The notes under the pieces were generated by a model, which saw only the letters and a program-made list of their open reading frames with translations, did no database searches and was not told the origin of the DNA. Of a stretch of 64,000 bases of DNA, positions 53,835-63,175 are shown piece after piece. Positions within the stretch are counted from its first letter, which is position 1, and every line of letters starts with the position of its first letter. The stretch comes from Burkholderiales bacterium (GTDB lineage: Bacteria; Pseudomonadota; Gammaproteobacteria; Burkholderiales; Burkholderiaceae_C). The position numbers and the translations under genes were made by a program. The stretch lies in assembly GCA_020354665.1 (NCBI GenBank), contig CP070653.1, forward strand, positions 575,178-639,177. Reading direction: 5' to 3'.

Positions 53835-56800
53835 GTGACATCCCCATCTCCACAACGTCTCCATTTCGCAGGCGGCAACGCACTGCCCGCCTATCGTGCG
53901 CGGGCGCTGCTAAGCCGGCTGCGCGAGGACTGTGCTCGCATCGAGTCGGTCCATGCGCGGTACGTGCATTGGGTCGCGGTCGACGAAGCACTCGATCGGG
54001 GCCTGCTCGACAAGCTGCAGGCGCTGCTCGATTACGGACCGGGGTACGACGGCCCGGCCGATGGCGAGCTGGTGGTGGTGATGCCGCGGCTGGGCACCGT
54101 CTCGCCGTGGGCGAGCAAGGCCACCGACATCGCGCACAACTGCGGGTTGCCGGTTCATCGCGTCGAGCGCGTCACCGAATACCGGCTGACGATCAAGAGC
54201 GCAGGGCTTGGCGGACGCAGATCCCTGACGCGCGAAGAGCGCGACGGCTGCGCGGCCCTGCTGCACGACCGCATGACCGAAACCGTCGCCTTCGAGCGCG
54301 AGGCGGCACGCCACCTGTTCGACGTGCAGGCCGGCACGCCGATGGTGCACGTCGACGTGCTCGCCAACGGCCGCGCCGCATTGGTCGCGGCCAATGCGCA
54401 GTTCGGGCTCGCGCTGTCGGACGACGAGATCGACTATCTGGTGCAGGCCTTTGGCCGGCTCGGCCGCAACCCGAGCGACGTCGAGCTGATGATGTTCGCG
54501 CAGGCCAACAGCGAGCACTGCCGGCACAAGATCTTCAACGCAGCGTTCACGATCGACGGCGTCGCGCAGGAGCACTCGATGTTCCAGATGATCCGTGCGA
54601 GCGAGAAGGCGAGTCCGCAGCACACCGTGGTCGCGTACAGCGACAACGCTGCGGTGATGGAGGGCGGCCCGATCGAACGCTGGTTGCCGCAGGGGTTCAC
54701 CAACGCGCCGCAGTACGGGGCGCGCTTGCAGACCGCGCACGTGCTGATGAAGGTCGAGACGCACAACCACCCGACCGCGATCTCGCCGTTCCCTGGCGCG
54801 GCCACCGGTGCCGGCGGCGAGATTCGCGACGAAGGCGCGACCGGTCGTGGCGCGCGGCCGAAGGCGGGCTTGACGGGCTTTTCGGTATCGAACCTGCTGC
54901 TGCCCGAAACGGACGAGCCATGGGAGCGCGAACGCATCGGCAAGCCTGAACACATCGCGAGCGCGCTGCAGATCATGATCGAGGGGCCGCTCGGCGGCGC
55001 TGCGTTCAACAACGAGTTCGGGCGGCCCAACCTGGGCGGCTACTTCCGCGTCTACGAGCAGCGCGTCGCGGGCGTGCAGCGCGGCTATCACAAGCCGATC
55101 ATGATCGCCGGGGGCCTGGGCAGCATCGATGCCGAGCAGACGCACAAGCTGCCCTTTGGCGCCGGTACGCTGCTGGTGCAGCTCGGCGGGCCGGGCATGC
55201 GCATCGGCATGGGCGGCGGCGCGGCGAGCTCGATGGCCGCCGGCGCGAACACCGCCGCGCTCGACTTCGACTCGGTGCAGCGCGGCAACCCGGAGATCCA
55301 GCGCCGCGCGCAGGAGGTCATCAACCACTGCTGGGCGCTGGGTGGGCACAACCCGATCCTCGCGATTCACGACGTCGGCGCGGGCGGCCTGAGCAACGCT
55401 TTTCCGGAGCTCGTCGACGGGGCCGGCAAGGGAGCGACCTTCGACCTGCGCAAGGTTCCGCTCGAGGAAAGCGGGCTCGCGCCGAAGGAGATCTGGTGCA
55501 ACGAGAGCCAGGAGCGCTACGTGCTTGCGATTGCGCCCGATCGGCTGCCGCTGTTCGAGCAGATGTGCGCTCGCGAGCGCTGTCCGTTCGCGGTGGTCGG
55601 AGTGGCTGCCGAGGAGCGCGAGCTGATCGTCGAGGACGGCCCGGGCGGCGAGCGGGTGATCGACATGCCGATGGACGTGCTGCTCGGCAAGCCGCCGAAG
55701 ATGCACCGCGACGTGCAGCGCATGGCGCGCGAGGAGCCGCCGCTGGACCTCACCGGCGTCAAGCTCGAGCAAGTCGCGTTCGACGTGCTGCGCCATCCGA
55801 CGGTGGCGTCCAAGCGGTTCCTGATCACGATCGGCGACCGCACGGTGGGGGGGCTCGCGCATCGGGACCCGATGGTCGGCCCGTGGCAAGTGCCGGTGGC
55901 CGACTGTGCGGTGACGCTCGCCGACTATGCGGGCTTTTGCGGCGAGGCGATGGCGATGGGCGAGCGCACGCCGCTCGCCGCGCTCGACGCACCGGCTTCC
56001 GGTCGCATGGCGGTGGCCGAGGCGATCACCAACCTGCTCGCCGCGCCGATCGAGCTTGCGCGCGTCAAGCTCAGCTGCAACTGGATGGCCGCGTGCGGCG
56101 AGCCGGGCGAAGACGCGGCGCTTTACGACACGGTGCGCGCGGTCGGCCTGGAGTTGTGCCCACAGCTCGGCATCGGCATACCGGTGGGCAAGGACAGCCT
56201 GTCGATGCGCACGCGCTGGAGCGAGGGTGGCCAGACGACGCAGGTCGTCGCGCCGGTGTCGCTGATCGTCAGCGCGTTCGCAACGCTGGCGGACGTGCGC
56301 GGCACGCTGACCCCGCAGCTGCAGCGCGGCGACACCACGCTGATCCTGATCGACCTCGGGCAGGGCAGGCGGCGCATGGGGGGCTCGATGATCGCGCAGG
56401 TGCTCGGCCGCTTCGGCGACGAGGTGCCCGACCTCGACGACCCGGCGCAGCTCAAGGCGCTGGTGGCCGCCATCGGCGAGTTGCGCAGGCAGGGCAAGCT
56501 GCTCGCCTATCACGATCGCAGCGACGGCGGACTGTGGGCCGTTGTCTGCGAGATGGCCTTTGCCGGCCGGCTCGGTGTCAGTCTCAATGTCGACATCCTC
56601 GTCACCGAGAGCGACGGCATCGCCGACAGTCGCGCTGAATACGGCGACTCGAAGAACTGGGCGAGCCAGGTCGGCGAGCGGCGCAACACGCTGATGCTCA
56701 AGGCGCTGTTCAACGAGGAGCTCGGCGTGGTCGTGCAGGTGCACAGCAGCGACCGCGATGCGGTGATGAGCCTGCTGCGCACGCATGGGCTGTCGCGCCA

Positions 56801-57821
56801 CAGCCATGTCATCGGCAAGACCAACGACCGCGGTGTCGTCGAGGTGTGGCGCGACACCAAGGCGGTGTTTCGCGCGCCGCTCGAGCAGCTGCACCGGGCG
56901 TGGGACGAAGTGAGCTGGCGCGTCGCCCGCCTGCGCGACAACCCGGCCTGTGCCGACGCCGAGCACGCGGCCGCCGGTCGCGCCGACGACGGTGGCCTGC
57001 ACGTGCACCTCACGTTCGATGTCCGCGACGATGTGGCCGCACCGTTCGTCAACCAGGCGCGTCCGAAGGTCGCGATCCTGCGCGAGCAGGGCGTCAACTC
57101 GCAGGTCGAGATGAGCTACGCGATGGCGCAGGCCGGATTCGACACCTTCGACGTCCACATGAGCGACCTACAGGCGGGCCGCGCGCGGCTCGATCAGTTC
57201 CAGGGCATCGTGGCGTGCGGCGGCTTCAGCTACGGCGACACGCTCGGCGCCGGCGAGGGCTGGGCGCGCTCGATCCTGTTCAACCCGCAGCTCGCCGAAG
57301 CCTTCGCCGCATTCTTCAACCGCAGCGATACGTTTGCGCTCGGCATCTGCAATGGCTGCCAGATGATGGCCGCGCTCGCGCCGCTGATTCCCGGCGCGCA
57401 GGCGTGGCCACGGTTCACACGCAACGCGAGCGAGCAGTTCGAAGCAAGACTCTCGCTGGTCGAGGTGCTCGCGTCACCGTCGATCTTCTTCGCGGGGATG
57501 GTCGGCAGCCGCCTGCCGATCGCGGTCGCGCATGGCGAGGGTCAGGCCGACTTCTCGCAGCGGGGTGACGCCGGCGCGGTGCACCGGGCGATGCGTTTCG
57601 TCGACCACGCCGGCCGGCCGACCGAAGACTATCCGTTCAACCCCAACGGCAGCCCCGACGGGCTCACCGGTGTGACCACCGCCGACGGCCGTTTCACGGT
57701 GTTGATGCCGCACCCCGAGCGCGTATTCCGCAACGTGCAGCTGAGCTGGAGCGGCGGCGACACGAGCGCGCCGAGTCCCTGGCAACGCATGTTCGCCAAC
57801 GCGCGCCGGTGGGTCGGCTAG
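53835..57821 (+). CDS. purL: Phosphoribosylformylglycinamidine synthase (large, single-chain)
   Basis: A 1328-residue purine-biosynthesis enzyme that converts FGAR, ATP and glutamine to FGAM. The N-terminal part has [21 protein letters not shown]. The synthetase domains show [54 protein letters not shown] and [22 protein letters not shown]. The C-terminal glutaminase has [15 protein letters not shown] (catalytic Cys), [10 protein letters not shown] and [17 protein letters not shown] (His/Glu). The GTG at 53835 is chosen because it gives the usual N-terminus. An in-frame ATG at 53721 would overlap the map start and add 38 unconserved residues. Confidence 0.96.
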   Translation: MTSPSPQRLHFAGGNALPAYRARALLSRLREDCARIESVHARYVHWVAVDEALDRGLLDKLQALLDYGPGYDGPADGELVVVMPRLGTVSPWASKATDIAHNCGLPVHRVERVTEYRLTIKSAGLGGRRSLTREERDGCAALLHDRMTETVAFEREAARHLFDVQAGTPMVHVDVLANGRAALVAANAQFGLALSDDEIDYLVQAFGRLGRNPSDVELMMFAQANSEHCRHKIFNAAFTIDGVAQEHSMFQMIRASEKASPQHTVVAYSDNAAVMEGGPIERWLPQGFTNAPQYGARLQTAHVLMKVETHNHPTAISPFPGAATGAGGEIRDEGATGRGARPKAGLTGFSVSNLLLPETDEPWERERIGKPEHIASALQIMIEGPLGGAAFNNEFGRPNLGGYFRVYEQRVAGVQRGYHKPIMIAGGLGSIDAEQTHKLPFGAGTLLVQLGGPGMRIGMGGGAASSMAAGANTAALDFDSVQRGNPEIQRRAQEVINHCWALGGHNPILAIHDVGAGGLSNAFPELVDGAGKGATFDLRKVPLEESGLAPKEIWCNESQERYVLAIAPDRLPLFEQMCARERCPFAVVGVAAEERELIVEDGPGGERVIDMPMDVLLGKPPKMHRDVQRMAREEPPLDLTGVKLEQVAFDVLRHPTVASKRFLITIGDRTVGGLAHRDPMVGPWQVPVADCAVTLADYAGFCGEAMAMGERTPLAALDAPASGRMAVAEAITNLLAAPIELARVKLSCNWMAACGEPGEDAALYDTVRAVGLELCPQLGIGIPVGKDSLSMRTRWSEGGQTTQVVAPVSLIVSAFATLADVRGTLTPQLQRGDTTLILIDLGQGRRRMGGSMIAQVLGRFGDEVPDLDDPAQLKALVAAIGELRRQGKLLAYHDRSDGGLWAVVCEMAFAGRLGVSLNVDILVTESDGIADSRAEYGDSKNWASQVGERRNTLMLKALFNEELGVVVQVHSSDRDAVMSLLRTHGLSRHSHVIGKTNDRGVVEVWRDTKAVFRAPLEQLHRAWDEVSWRVARLRDNPACADAEHAAAGRADDGGLHVHLTFDVRDDVAAPFVNQARPKVAILREQGVNSQVEMSYAMAQAGFDTFDVHMSDLQAGRARLDQFQGIVACGGFSYGDTLGAGEGWARSILFNPQLAEAFAAFFNRSDTFALGICNGCQMMAALAPLIPGAQAWPRFTRNASEQFEARLSLVEVLASPSIFFAGMVGSRLPIAVAHGEGQADFSQRGDAGAVHRAMRFVDHAGRPTEDYPFNPNGSPDGLTGVTTADGRFTVLMPHPERVFRNVQLSWSGGDTSAPSPWQRMFANARRWVG

Positions 57822-57940
57822 GCCGCGGGCACCACGAGGGCGACGCCACGCTGCCAGCGGCCTTACGCCCAGTCGACCACGCAGCCGGCCGCGACGGAGG
57901 GCCTCGCGAGGCTGGAAGAGTCAAGCGTGCCCTGGATACG

Positions 57941-58171
57941 AAATCCTATGACAACAGATATCGGACGCCGCGCGGCCGGTGGGTCGGCCAGTGAGAGGCG
58001 TCGCTCGTGCTCGATGCACTGCAACCGCGGCCGGGAGAATCGTTGCTCGACGTCGGTCGCGGCAACGGCTGGTCGACTCTGCGGCGTCCTCTCGGTGACC
58101 ACGGGTTGGGCCGAGCGGGGTTCCCGGTCCGACATCGTTGGCGAGGCGCCCCCGGCGTGTCATTAGCATAG
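57941..58171 (+). pseudogene. SAM-dependent methyltransferase relic
   Basis: One frame reads SYDNRYRTPRGRWVGQ, then a TGA at 57992-57994, then EASLVLDALQPRPGE and SLLDVGRGNGWSTLRRPLGD. This matches the start of class I methyltransferases (YDxxYxTPRGRWIGExE...LLDVGCGTGWFT): the substrate-side leader and motif I. The glycine-rich motif has Arg in place of Cys. The frame ends at 58171 without the rest of the fold. An internal stop plus loss of the C-terminal two thirds marks a decayed gene. It fills most of the gap between purL and the NTF2-like gene. Confidence 0.7.
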
Positions 58172-58262
58172 GAGGACCGCCGCAATGACAAGGTCGCCCC
58201 GCTCAATGACGGCTGAAGATCGCTGCAGATTCGACGTCACCCCTCGAGGAGGCTCTTCAACG

Positions 58263-59207
58263 ATGACGAATACGAAGCCGTTCGGCATCGGCCTGCTCCT
58301 CGTCTTGCGCCAGGCAGCGCAGTGCTTGGCGTGGCTGTGCGCGCTGTGGCCGTCGCTGGGCGCGCACGCCTTCGAACTCGGTGCCCTCCGGCTCGAGCGC
58401 GGGTCGGGGCAGACCGCGACCGGGCATATCGTCATCAAGGGCGACATCGTTGGCAGCCAGTTGACGTCCTGGGTCGTCAGCCCGGACGGCTACCGCGCCG
58501 CCGGCCTGAATCCGCAGCATTCGATGCAGGGCGTCCGCATCACGCCGTATCGCACCGCAACGGGAGAATTGTGGCTGCGGCTCGATGCGATTCCGCTGGT
58601 GCCGAGCCGCTACGATCTGCTCGTCATCGCCGGCGATTCCAGCGGTGCGAAGGTGGGCAAGTACGACATCGACGCGAACGTCGGCGCGCGTGAGATTCCG
58701 GTCGCGCCGATCAGCAACCCCTTCCTCGGCGCCGCGGAGCCGCGCCACCCGCTGGCGCGCAAGGCCGGCGCCGCGAGGGGAGCCGCCGCCGCGGCAGCGC
58801 CGCCCGCTTCTGCGCCGCGAGCGGCAAACGTTGTGCCGGCCGTGGATTCCGAACGTCGCGAGCAGTTCGCGCAGGCGGGTGCGGCGGTCGAAGCGTGGCG
58901 CCAGGCCTGGTCGGCGAAGGACTTCGACGCCTACATTGCTGCCTACGTGCCGACCTACGCGGGGCGCGTCGCCGGGCGGTCGCGCGACGACTGGCTCGAC
59001 GAGCGCAGACGGCGCATCCTTGCGCGGCGCGCGATATCGGTCGAGGTCGCTGGTCTGCGCTTGACCGAGCGCGACGACAACATCGTGGCGACATTCGATC
59101 AGACGTATCGCGCCGACGACCTGGTGCTGCGCTCACGCAAGCAGTTGACGCTGGCACAGGGCGAGGGCGGCCGCTGGCTCATCGTCGGCGAGATCGAGCT
59201 GCGATGA
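58263..59207 (+). CDS. Exported protein with C-terminal NTF2-like (Cds6-type) domain
   Basis: A 314-residue exported protein. A signal peptide (about 1-36, ending LGAHAFELG) precedes an N-terminal beta-rich domain (about 37-140). This domain has LRLERGSGQTATGHIVIKGD and PLVPSRYDLLVIAGDSS and looks like a short FimV-type N-terminal domain. An Ala/Pro linker follows. The C-terminal domain (about 205-314) has VEAWRQAWSAKDFDAYIAAYVP, RDDWLDERRRRI and GRWLIVGEIELR, the NTF2-like fold shared with the proteins at 37341 and (broken) 39888. The start at 58263 leads directly into the signal peptide; an ATG at 58185 with AGGAGG upstream would place 26 extra residues before it. Confidence 0.8.
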   Translation: MTNTKPFGIGLLLVLRQAAQCLAWLCALWPSLGAHAFELGALRLERGSGQTATGHIVIKGDIVGSQLTSWVVSPDGYRAAGLNPQHSMQGVRITPYRTATGELWLRLDAIPLVPSRYDLLVIAGDSSGAKVGKYDIDANVGAREIPVAPISNPFLGAAEPRHPLARKAGAARGAAAAAAPPASAPRAANVVPAVDSERREQFAQAGAAVEAWRQAWSAKDFDAYIAAYVPTYAGRVAGRSRDDWLDERRRRILARRAISVEVAGLRLTERDDNIVATFDQTYRADDLVLRSRKQLTLAQGEGGRWLIVGEIELR

Positions 59208-59225
59208 TCGCGGCCCTGCCGCACC

Positions 59226-59837
59226 TCACGGCGTCGCCTTGCCGCCCCACAGTTCCTTCAGCCGGGCGTCGCGGCCGCAGCTGCTGCGGTAGTACTGGTA
59301 GCGCAGCGGGTTCTTCTTGTAGTAGTCCTGGTGGTACTCCTCGGCTGGGTAGAACGCGCCCGCCACCACGATCTCGGTCACGATCGGCTGCTTGAACGGC
59401 TTGCTCTTCTCGAGCGCCGCGCGCGACGCCTGCGCCGTCTTCAGCTGCGCCGGGTTGCCGGCGAAGATCGCGGTTCGGTACGGCGAGCCGGCATCGCAGA
59501 ACTGCCGGTCCTTCGTCGTCGGGTCGATCGTGCGCCAGAAGTAATCGAGCAGCTTCTCGTAGCTGACCGTTGCCGGGTCGAACACGATCTGCACGGCTTC
59601 GGCGTGCCCGGTCCGCTCCGACGACACCTGCTCGTAGGTCGGGTTCGCGACGGTGCCGCCGGTGTAGCCCGACGTTGTCGAGATGACGCCGGGCACCTTG
59701 TCGAAATCGGCCTCGACGCACCAGAAGCAGCCACCGGCGAAGATGGCCGTTTCGGTGGTTGCCTGCGCTGCGACCGGTCCGGTAGCGCCGCAGGCGACGA
59801 TCGCTGCGACGCCCATCAGTCGAGTGAGTCTGTTCAT
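59226..59837 (-). CDS. msrA: Periplasmic peptide-methionine (S)-S-oxide reductase
   Basis: A 203-residue enzyme that repairs the S-epimer of methionine sulfoxide. It has a signal peptide (about 1-25), then AIFAGGCFWCVEADFDKVPGV with the catalytic Cys in GCFWC, GYTGGTVANPTYEQVSSERTGHAEAVQIVFDP, DRQFCDAGSPYRTAIF and the end region YHQDYYKKNPLRYQYYRSSCGRD. The start overlaps the msrB stop by 4 bases, so both are made together. The signal peptides place the pair in the periplasm. Confidence 0.95.
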   Translation of the reverse strand: MNRLTRLMGVAAIVACGATGPVAAQATTETAIFAGGCFWCVEADFDKVPGVISTTSGYTGGTVANPTYEQVSSERTGHAEAVQIVFDPATVSYEKLLDYFWRTIDPTTKDRQFCDAGSPYRTAIFAGNPAQLKTAQASRAALEKSKPFKQPIVTEIVVAGAFYPAEEYHQDYYKKNPLRYQYYRSSCGRDARLKELWGGKATP

Positions 59838-60319
59838 GCCGCCCCCGGCTTGAAGGTCAACGCCACGCCGTTGTTGCAGTAGCGCTTGCCGGTCGGCGGC
59901 GGGCCGTCGTCGAACACGTGGCCGTGGTGGCCTTCGCAGCGCGCACAGTGGTACTCGGTGCGCGGGAAGAGCAGCTTGTAATCGGTCTTGGTGGCGAACG
60001 CTCCCGGCAGCGTCGTGAAAAAGCTCGGCCAGCCGGTGCCGCTGTCGAACTTCATCTCCGACGTGAACAGTGGCAGATCGCAGCCAACGCAGTGATAGGT
60101 GCCCTTGCGCTTCTCGACGTTGTGCGCACTGGTGTGCGGGCGCTCGGTTCCCTCGCGCCGCAGCACCAGGTACTGCTCGCGCGTCAGGCGCTTCTTCCAC
60201 TCCTCGTCGGTCAGGCGCACCGGCTCGATGGGCGCAGCCGCGGGTGCGCCGTCGGCGGCGACCGCGTGGCTCGCCAGGCCGAATCCGGACAGCAGAGACA
60301 ACAGGTTGCGGCGGGTCAT
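59834..60319 (-). CDS. msrB: Peptide-methionine (R)-S-oxide reductase, probably Tat-exported
   Basis: A 161-residue enzyme that repairs the R-epimer of methionine sulfoxide. The N-terminus TRRNLLSLLSGFG has a twin-arginine pattern (RRxLL), so Tat export of a folded protein is likely. Zinc ligands are in YHCVGCDLPLF and YHCARCEGHHGHVF. The catalytic Cys is in GKRYCNNGVALTF. SGTGWPSFFTTLPG is conserved. It is coupled to msrA downstream and lies 15 bases after the DUF938 gene on the same strand. Confidence 0.95.
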   Translation of the reverse strand: MTRRNLLSLLSGFGLASHAVAADGAPAAAPIEPVRLTDEEWKKRLTREQYLVLRREGTERPHTSAHNVEKRKGTYHCVGCDLPLFTSEMKFDSGTGWPSFFTTLPGAFATKTDYKLLFPRTEYHCARCEGHHGHVFDDGPPPTGKRYCNNGVALTFKPGAA

Positions 60320-60334
60320 TTGCAGGGCCTTTCG

Positions 60335-60985
60335 TTATCGTGACGCAGCTTGGTCGGGTGGGGCGTCAAAACCTTTCGCGGTGTGGCGTCCGAACACGAG
60401 CGTCAGGTTGTTGGCGGGCATCTCGACGCGCTCGCGCAGTGCCAGCCCGGCATCGCCTGCCTGGCGCGCGACCTCCCGCAAGCGCCGCAACCCCCACGCG
60501 GGGTTGCGCTGGCGCAGGTCGGCGTCGAAATCGAGGTTGCTCGGCGCGGTCGGCCGCTCGTCGTCGAGATAGGGTCCGTAAGTGATCAACACGCCCCGCG
60601 TCGTCAAGTGGCGTGCTGCGCCTTGCATCAGCGCGGCACAAGTCGCCCACGGCGCGATGTGCAGCATGTTGGCGCAGAAGATCGCATCGAACGGACCATC
60701 GACCGGCCAATCCGTCGCCAGCACGTCGAGCACCTTCGGCGCGCGCACGTTGGTCAGGCCGCCGCACCAGTCGGCAATCGACTCGAGCGCTTCGCGGTCG
60801 GTTTCGGTGGGCTGCCACACCCAGCCGGGCAGCGCCGCAGCGAAATGCGCGGCGTGCTGCCCGCTGCCGCTCGCGACCTCGAGCAGGCGGCCGCTTTGCG
60901 GGAGCACGCGCTGAAGCACGGCGAGGATCGGTCCTGCGTTGCGGTCGGCAGCGGGGCTATGTCGACGTCGCGTCGGGTCGTTCAT
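60335..60985 (-). CDS. DUF938 family, SAM-dependent methyltransferase-like
   Basis: A 216-residue protein of the DUF938 family with a class I methyltransferase fold. It begins with SPAADRNAGPILAVLQRVLP, shows motif I as LLEVASGSGQHAAHFAAALPG, then FDAIFCANMLHIAPW and YGPYLDDERPTAPSNLDFDADLRQRNP, which are diagnostic. The substrate is unknown. It heads the probable operon DUF938-msrB-msrA. The start at 60985 is chosen from the conserved N-terminus. Confidence 0.88.
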   Translation of the reverse strand: MNDPTRRRHSPAADRNAGPILAVLQRVLPQSGRLLEVASGSGQHAAHFAAALPGWVWQPTETDREALESIADWCGGLTNVRAPKVLDVLATDWPVDGPFDAIFCANMLHIAPWATCAALMQGAARHLTTRGVLITYGPYLDDERPTAPSNLDFDADLRQRNPAWGLRRLREVARQAGDAGLALRERVEMPANNLTLVFGRHTAKGFDAPPDQAASR

Positions 60986-61122
60986 CGGGCAGGTCGGGGT
61001 GCTCGAACAAATCCAGCGAGTATGCAGACTCGCATGATTCGCGCGGCAGCGGGCAGCGAGTTGGCGGTTGCCCCTCTCGCCGCAAAGGTTCTGTCGTGCC
61101 GCATCGTCTCCACGGCCCCTAG

Positions 61123-61191
61123 CCGCAGCGCATCGGCAGCGTCGCCGCCTTCGACGATCGGGGCCAGGTCGAGGACCGATAACGGTGGCAT
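61123..61191 (-). pseudogene. LLM-class flavin-dependent oxidoreductase relic (N-terminus only)
   Basis: The reading MPPLSVLDLAPIVEGGDAAD, followed by ALR, matches the very conserved start of luciferase-like monooxygenases (LSVLDLSPIVEGGxxADALRNTLDLAQHAE). After 23 residues the similarity ends abruptly and the frame continues with unrelated sequence. It lies in the 285-base gap between the DUF938 gene and the PF10118 gene. It is a deletion remnant of what would be a gene of about 330 codons. Confidence 0.65.
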
Positions 61192-61270
61192 CGGACGCCT
61201 TGAAGAGCGGAAGGCCAAGATCATGCCGCACGTTGGCTGACCGCCTCCGCGAGCGGCGATACTCGGTGCC

Positions 61271-62092
61271 ATGGCTCAGTTGGTCGTGCGTCGCCTGCTC
61301 GTCGAACTCGAAGCGCCCGTCGCGCGTCATTGGAACGGCAACGATGCCTTTCGCACCGCGTTCTTCAATGCGTTGTCGATGAGCTTTCCGCTCGGCGAGC
61401 AAATGTTCATCGACGCGGTGCGCGACGGCGCAAAGCAGCTCTCGCCGGCCGATGCGACGCGATTCGCCGACGAAGTGCGTGGCTTCGTTGGCCAAGAGGC
61501 GACCCACCGGCGCCTGCACGCGCTGTTCAACGCGCAGCTAGACAGGCACGGGCTGGTCAATCACTGGGAGGGCCGCATTCGGCGTCGCCTGAAGTTGCTC
61601 GACGGCGTGGACGTGCGGGCCCGGCTGGCGGTGACGGCGGCCGCCGAGCATTTCACCGCGATCCTCGCTGAGCACCTGCTCTCGCATCCGCAGGCGCTCG
61701 AGGGGGCCGAACCCAGACTGGCCGCGCTGTGGCTGTGGCACGCGAGCGAGGAAAGCGAGCACCGCAGCACTGCGTTCGACCTCTATCGCTTGCTCGGCGG
61801 CAACGAGAAATGGCGGCTGCGCCTGTTTCGCGTCGTGACGTCCAACTTCGTCACCGACTTGCTGCGCCAGACGGTGCACAACCTGTGGCGCGATGGGACG
61901 CTATTCGAGCGCCGGACGTGGGCCAGCGGATGGCGGTTCCTGTTCGGGCCGGGCGGCGTCGTGCGCGAGTGTTACGGGCCGTGGCGGCGCTACTTTCGCG
62001 CTGATTTCCATCCCGAGCAGCAGCGCACACCCCGTGCAGAGGAATGGCTGCGCGAACATGCCGACATGTTCAGGCCGGCCGGCGAGGCTTGA
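61271..62092 (+). CDS. PF10118-type metal-dependent hydrolase (ferritin-like ligand pattern)
   Basis: A 273-residue, mainly helical protein annotated in related genomes as a metal-dependent hydrolase. Potential metal ligands form a pattern of Glu, ExxH, Glu, ExxH: SFPLGEQMFIDAV, FVGQEATHRRLHALFN, TAAAEHFTAILAE and ASEESEHRSTAFDLY. That is the arrangement of di-iron four-helix proteins. The substrate and reaction are unknown. The ATG at 61271 has no strong ribosome site. It is divergent from the DUF938 operon. Confidence 0.8.
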   Translation: MAQLVVRRLLVELEAPVARHWNGNDAFRTAFFNALSMSFPLGEQMFIDAVRDGAKQLSPADATRFADEVRGFVGQEATHRRLHALFNAQLDRHGLVNHWEGRIRRRLKLLDGVDVRARLAVTAAAEHFTAILAEHLLSHPQALEGAEPRLAALWLWHASEESEHRSTAFDLYRLLGGNEKWRLRLFRVVTSNFVTDLLRQTVHNLWRDGTLFERRTWASGWRFLFGPGGVVRECYGPWRRYFRADFHPEQQRTPRAEEWLREHADMFRPAGEA

Positions 62093-62139
62093 TGAGTGGT
62101 CGGTCGCGATAGAGCACCGCTGGCCCGGCATGCAGCGCT

Positions 62140-62631
62140 TCAGCTGATCACGTAGGCGGCCGCGGCGGTTGCGATCAGCGTGGCCTGCTCGTTGGCGAGC
62201 CGCATCTGCGTCGACCCGATCCGCCCACCCAGCCGGGTGACTTCGGCGGTCGCGACGAACTCCTGACCCAAGCCGGGGCGCAGGTAGTCCACGCGCAGAT
62301 CGATCGTCCCCATGCGCGCGAAACGGTGCAGCACCTGCTCGGTCGTTTCATGGCCATGCGCCTCGCCGATCGCGATCATCAGCGCCAGACTGCCCATCGC
62401 GTCGAGCGCGGAGGCGATCACGCCGCCGTGCAGCCGGCCGTACAGATAGTGGCCGACCAGTTCGGGCCGCATCGCAAAGCGCATCTTGGGCGTGCCGGCG
62501 GCGACCGAGACGACGGTGAGCCCGAGCGTCTGGTTGAAGGTGATGCGCTGCTCGAACAGCTCCTTCAGCGCAGCGTCGAGCTTCTCCTGTTCGGCGGCGC
62601 TGCGGCGCACGGGCTGGGCATGGGTCGTCAT
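62140..62631 (-). CDS. Hotdog-fold thioesterase (YigI/PaaI-like)
   Basis: A 163-residue acyl-CoA thioesterase-like protein. It has MRPELVGHYLYGRLHGGVIASALDAMGSLAL, where HGGVIASALDAM is the hotdog active-site helix region, TIDLRVDYLRPGLGQEFVATAEV and STQMRLANEQATLIATAAAAYVI. The layout is close to E. coli YigI. The substrate is not known. It is divergent from the DUF2784 gene. Confidence 0.88.
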   Translation of the reverse strand: MTTHAQPVRRSAAEQEKLDAALKELFEQRITFNQTLGLTVVSVAAGTPKMRFAMRPELVGHYLYGRLHGGVIASALDAMGSLALMIAIGEAHGHETTEQVLHRFARMGTIDLRVDYLRPGLGQEFVATAEVTRLGGRIGSTQMRLANEQATLIATAAAAYVIS

Positions 62632-62725
62632 GCCCGCAATGGTACGGTGCGCGACCGTGCGCGCCGTAAACTGACCCTGCCTGATTGCCGCCGCCGATGG
62701 GGTGACCGAGGAGTGCCGCCGGAGC

Positions 62726-63136
62726 ATGCCCTACCAACTGCTCGCCGACCTGGTGCTCGTGCTGCACGTGGCCGTGGTGCTGTTCGTGGTGGGCGGCCTT
62801 GCCGTCGTGATCGCCGGCAATACGCGGTGGCGCTGGCGCTGGGTCAATGTGCCCGCGTTCAGGCTCGCCCACCTCGCGGCGATCGGCGTCGTCGTCGTCG
62901 GGGCATGGATCGGCGCGGTCTGCCCGCTGACCACGCTCGAGATGGCGCTGAGGCTGCGAGCCGGCAGCGGCGTCTACGAGGGCAGCTTCATCCAGCATTG
63001 GCTGCAGCGCCTGCTGTACTACGAGGCGCCGGCATGGGTCTTCGCGCTCGCCTATTCGGTGTTCGGCTTGCTGGTGGCGCTCGCCTGGTGGTACTTTCCA
63101 CCAACGTTCCGCCGCCGCCGTCGCAGCGACGGTTGA
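62726..63136 (+). CDS. DUF2784 family membrane protein
   Basis: A 136-residue inner-membrane protein of the DUF2784 family with about four helices: LLADLVLVLHVAVVLFVVGGLAVV, LAHLAAIGVVVVGAWIG, a shorter one near YEAPAWVFALAYSVFG, and LLVALAWWYFPP. The conserved core is CPLTTLEMALRLRAGSGVYEGSFIQHWLQRLLYYEAP. No function is known. The ATG at 62726 begins the first helix correctly; a GTG at 62702 would add eight polar residues. A GST gene follows after 39 bases. Confidence 0.88.
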   Translation: MPYQLLADLVLVLHVAVVLFVVGGLAVVIAGNTRWRWRWVNVPAFRLAHLAAIGVVVVGAWIGAVCPLTTLEMALRLRAGSGVYEGSFIQHWLQRLLYYEAPAWVFALAYSVFGLLVALAWWYFPPTFRRRRRSDG

Positions 63137-63175
63137 GCGTCTCCGTCAACCAGCAAAGACAACGCAGGGTCAACC

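Noticed and set aside
53910..57158. A 1082-codon open frame on the minus strand opposite purL
   Set aside because: It is a shadow of the high-G+C purL frame: composition is rich in Arg, His, Ala and Asp, with no recognisable domain, and purL is certain.
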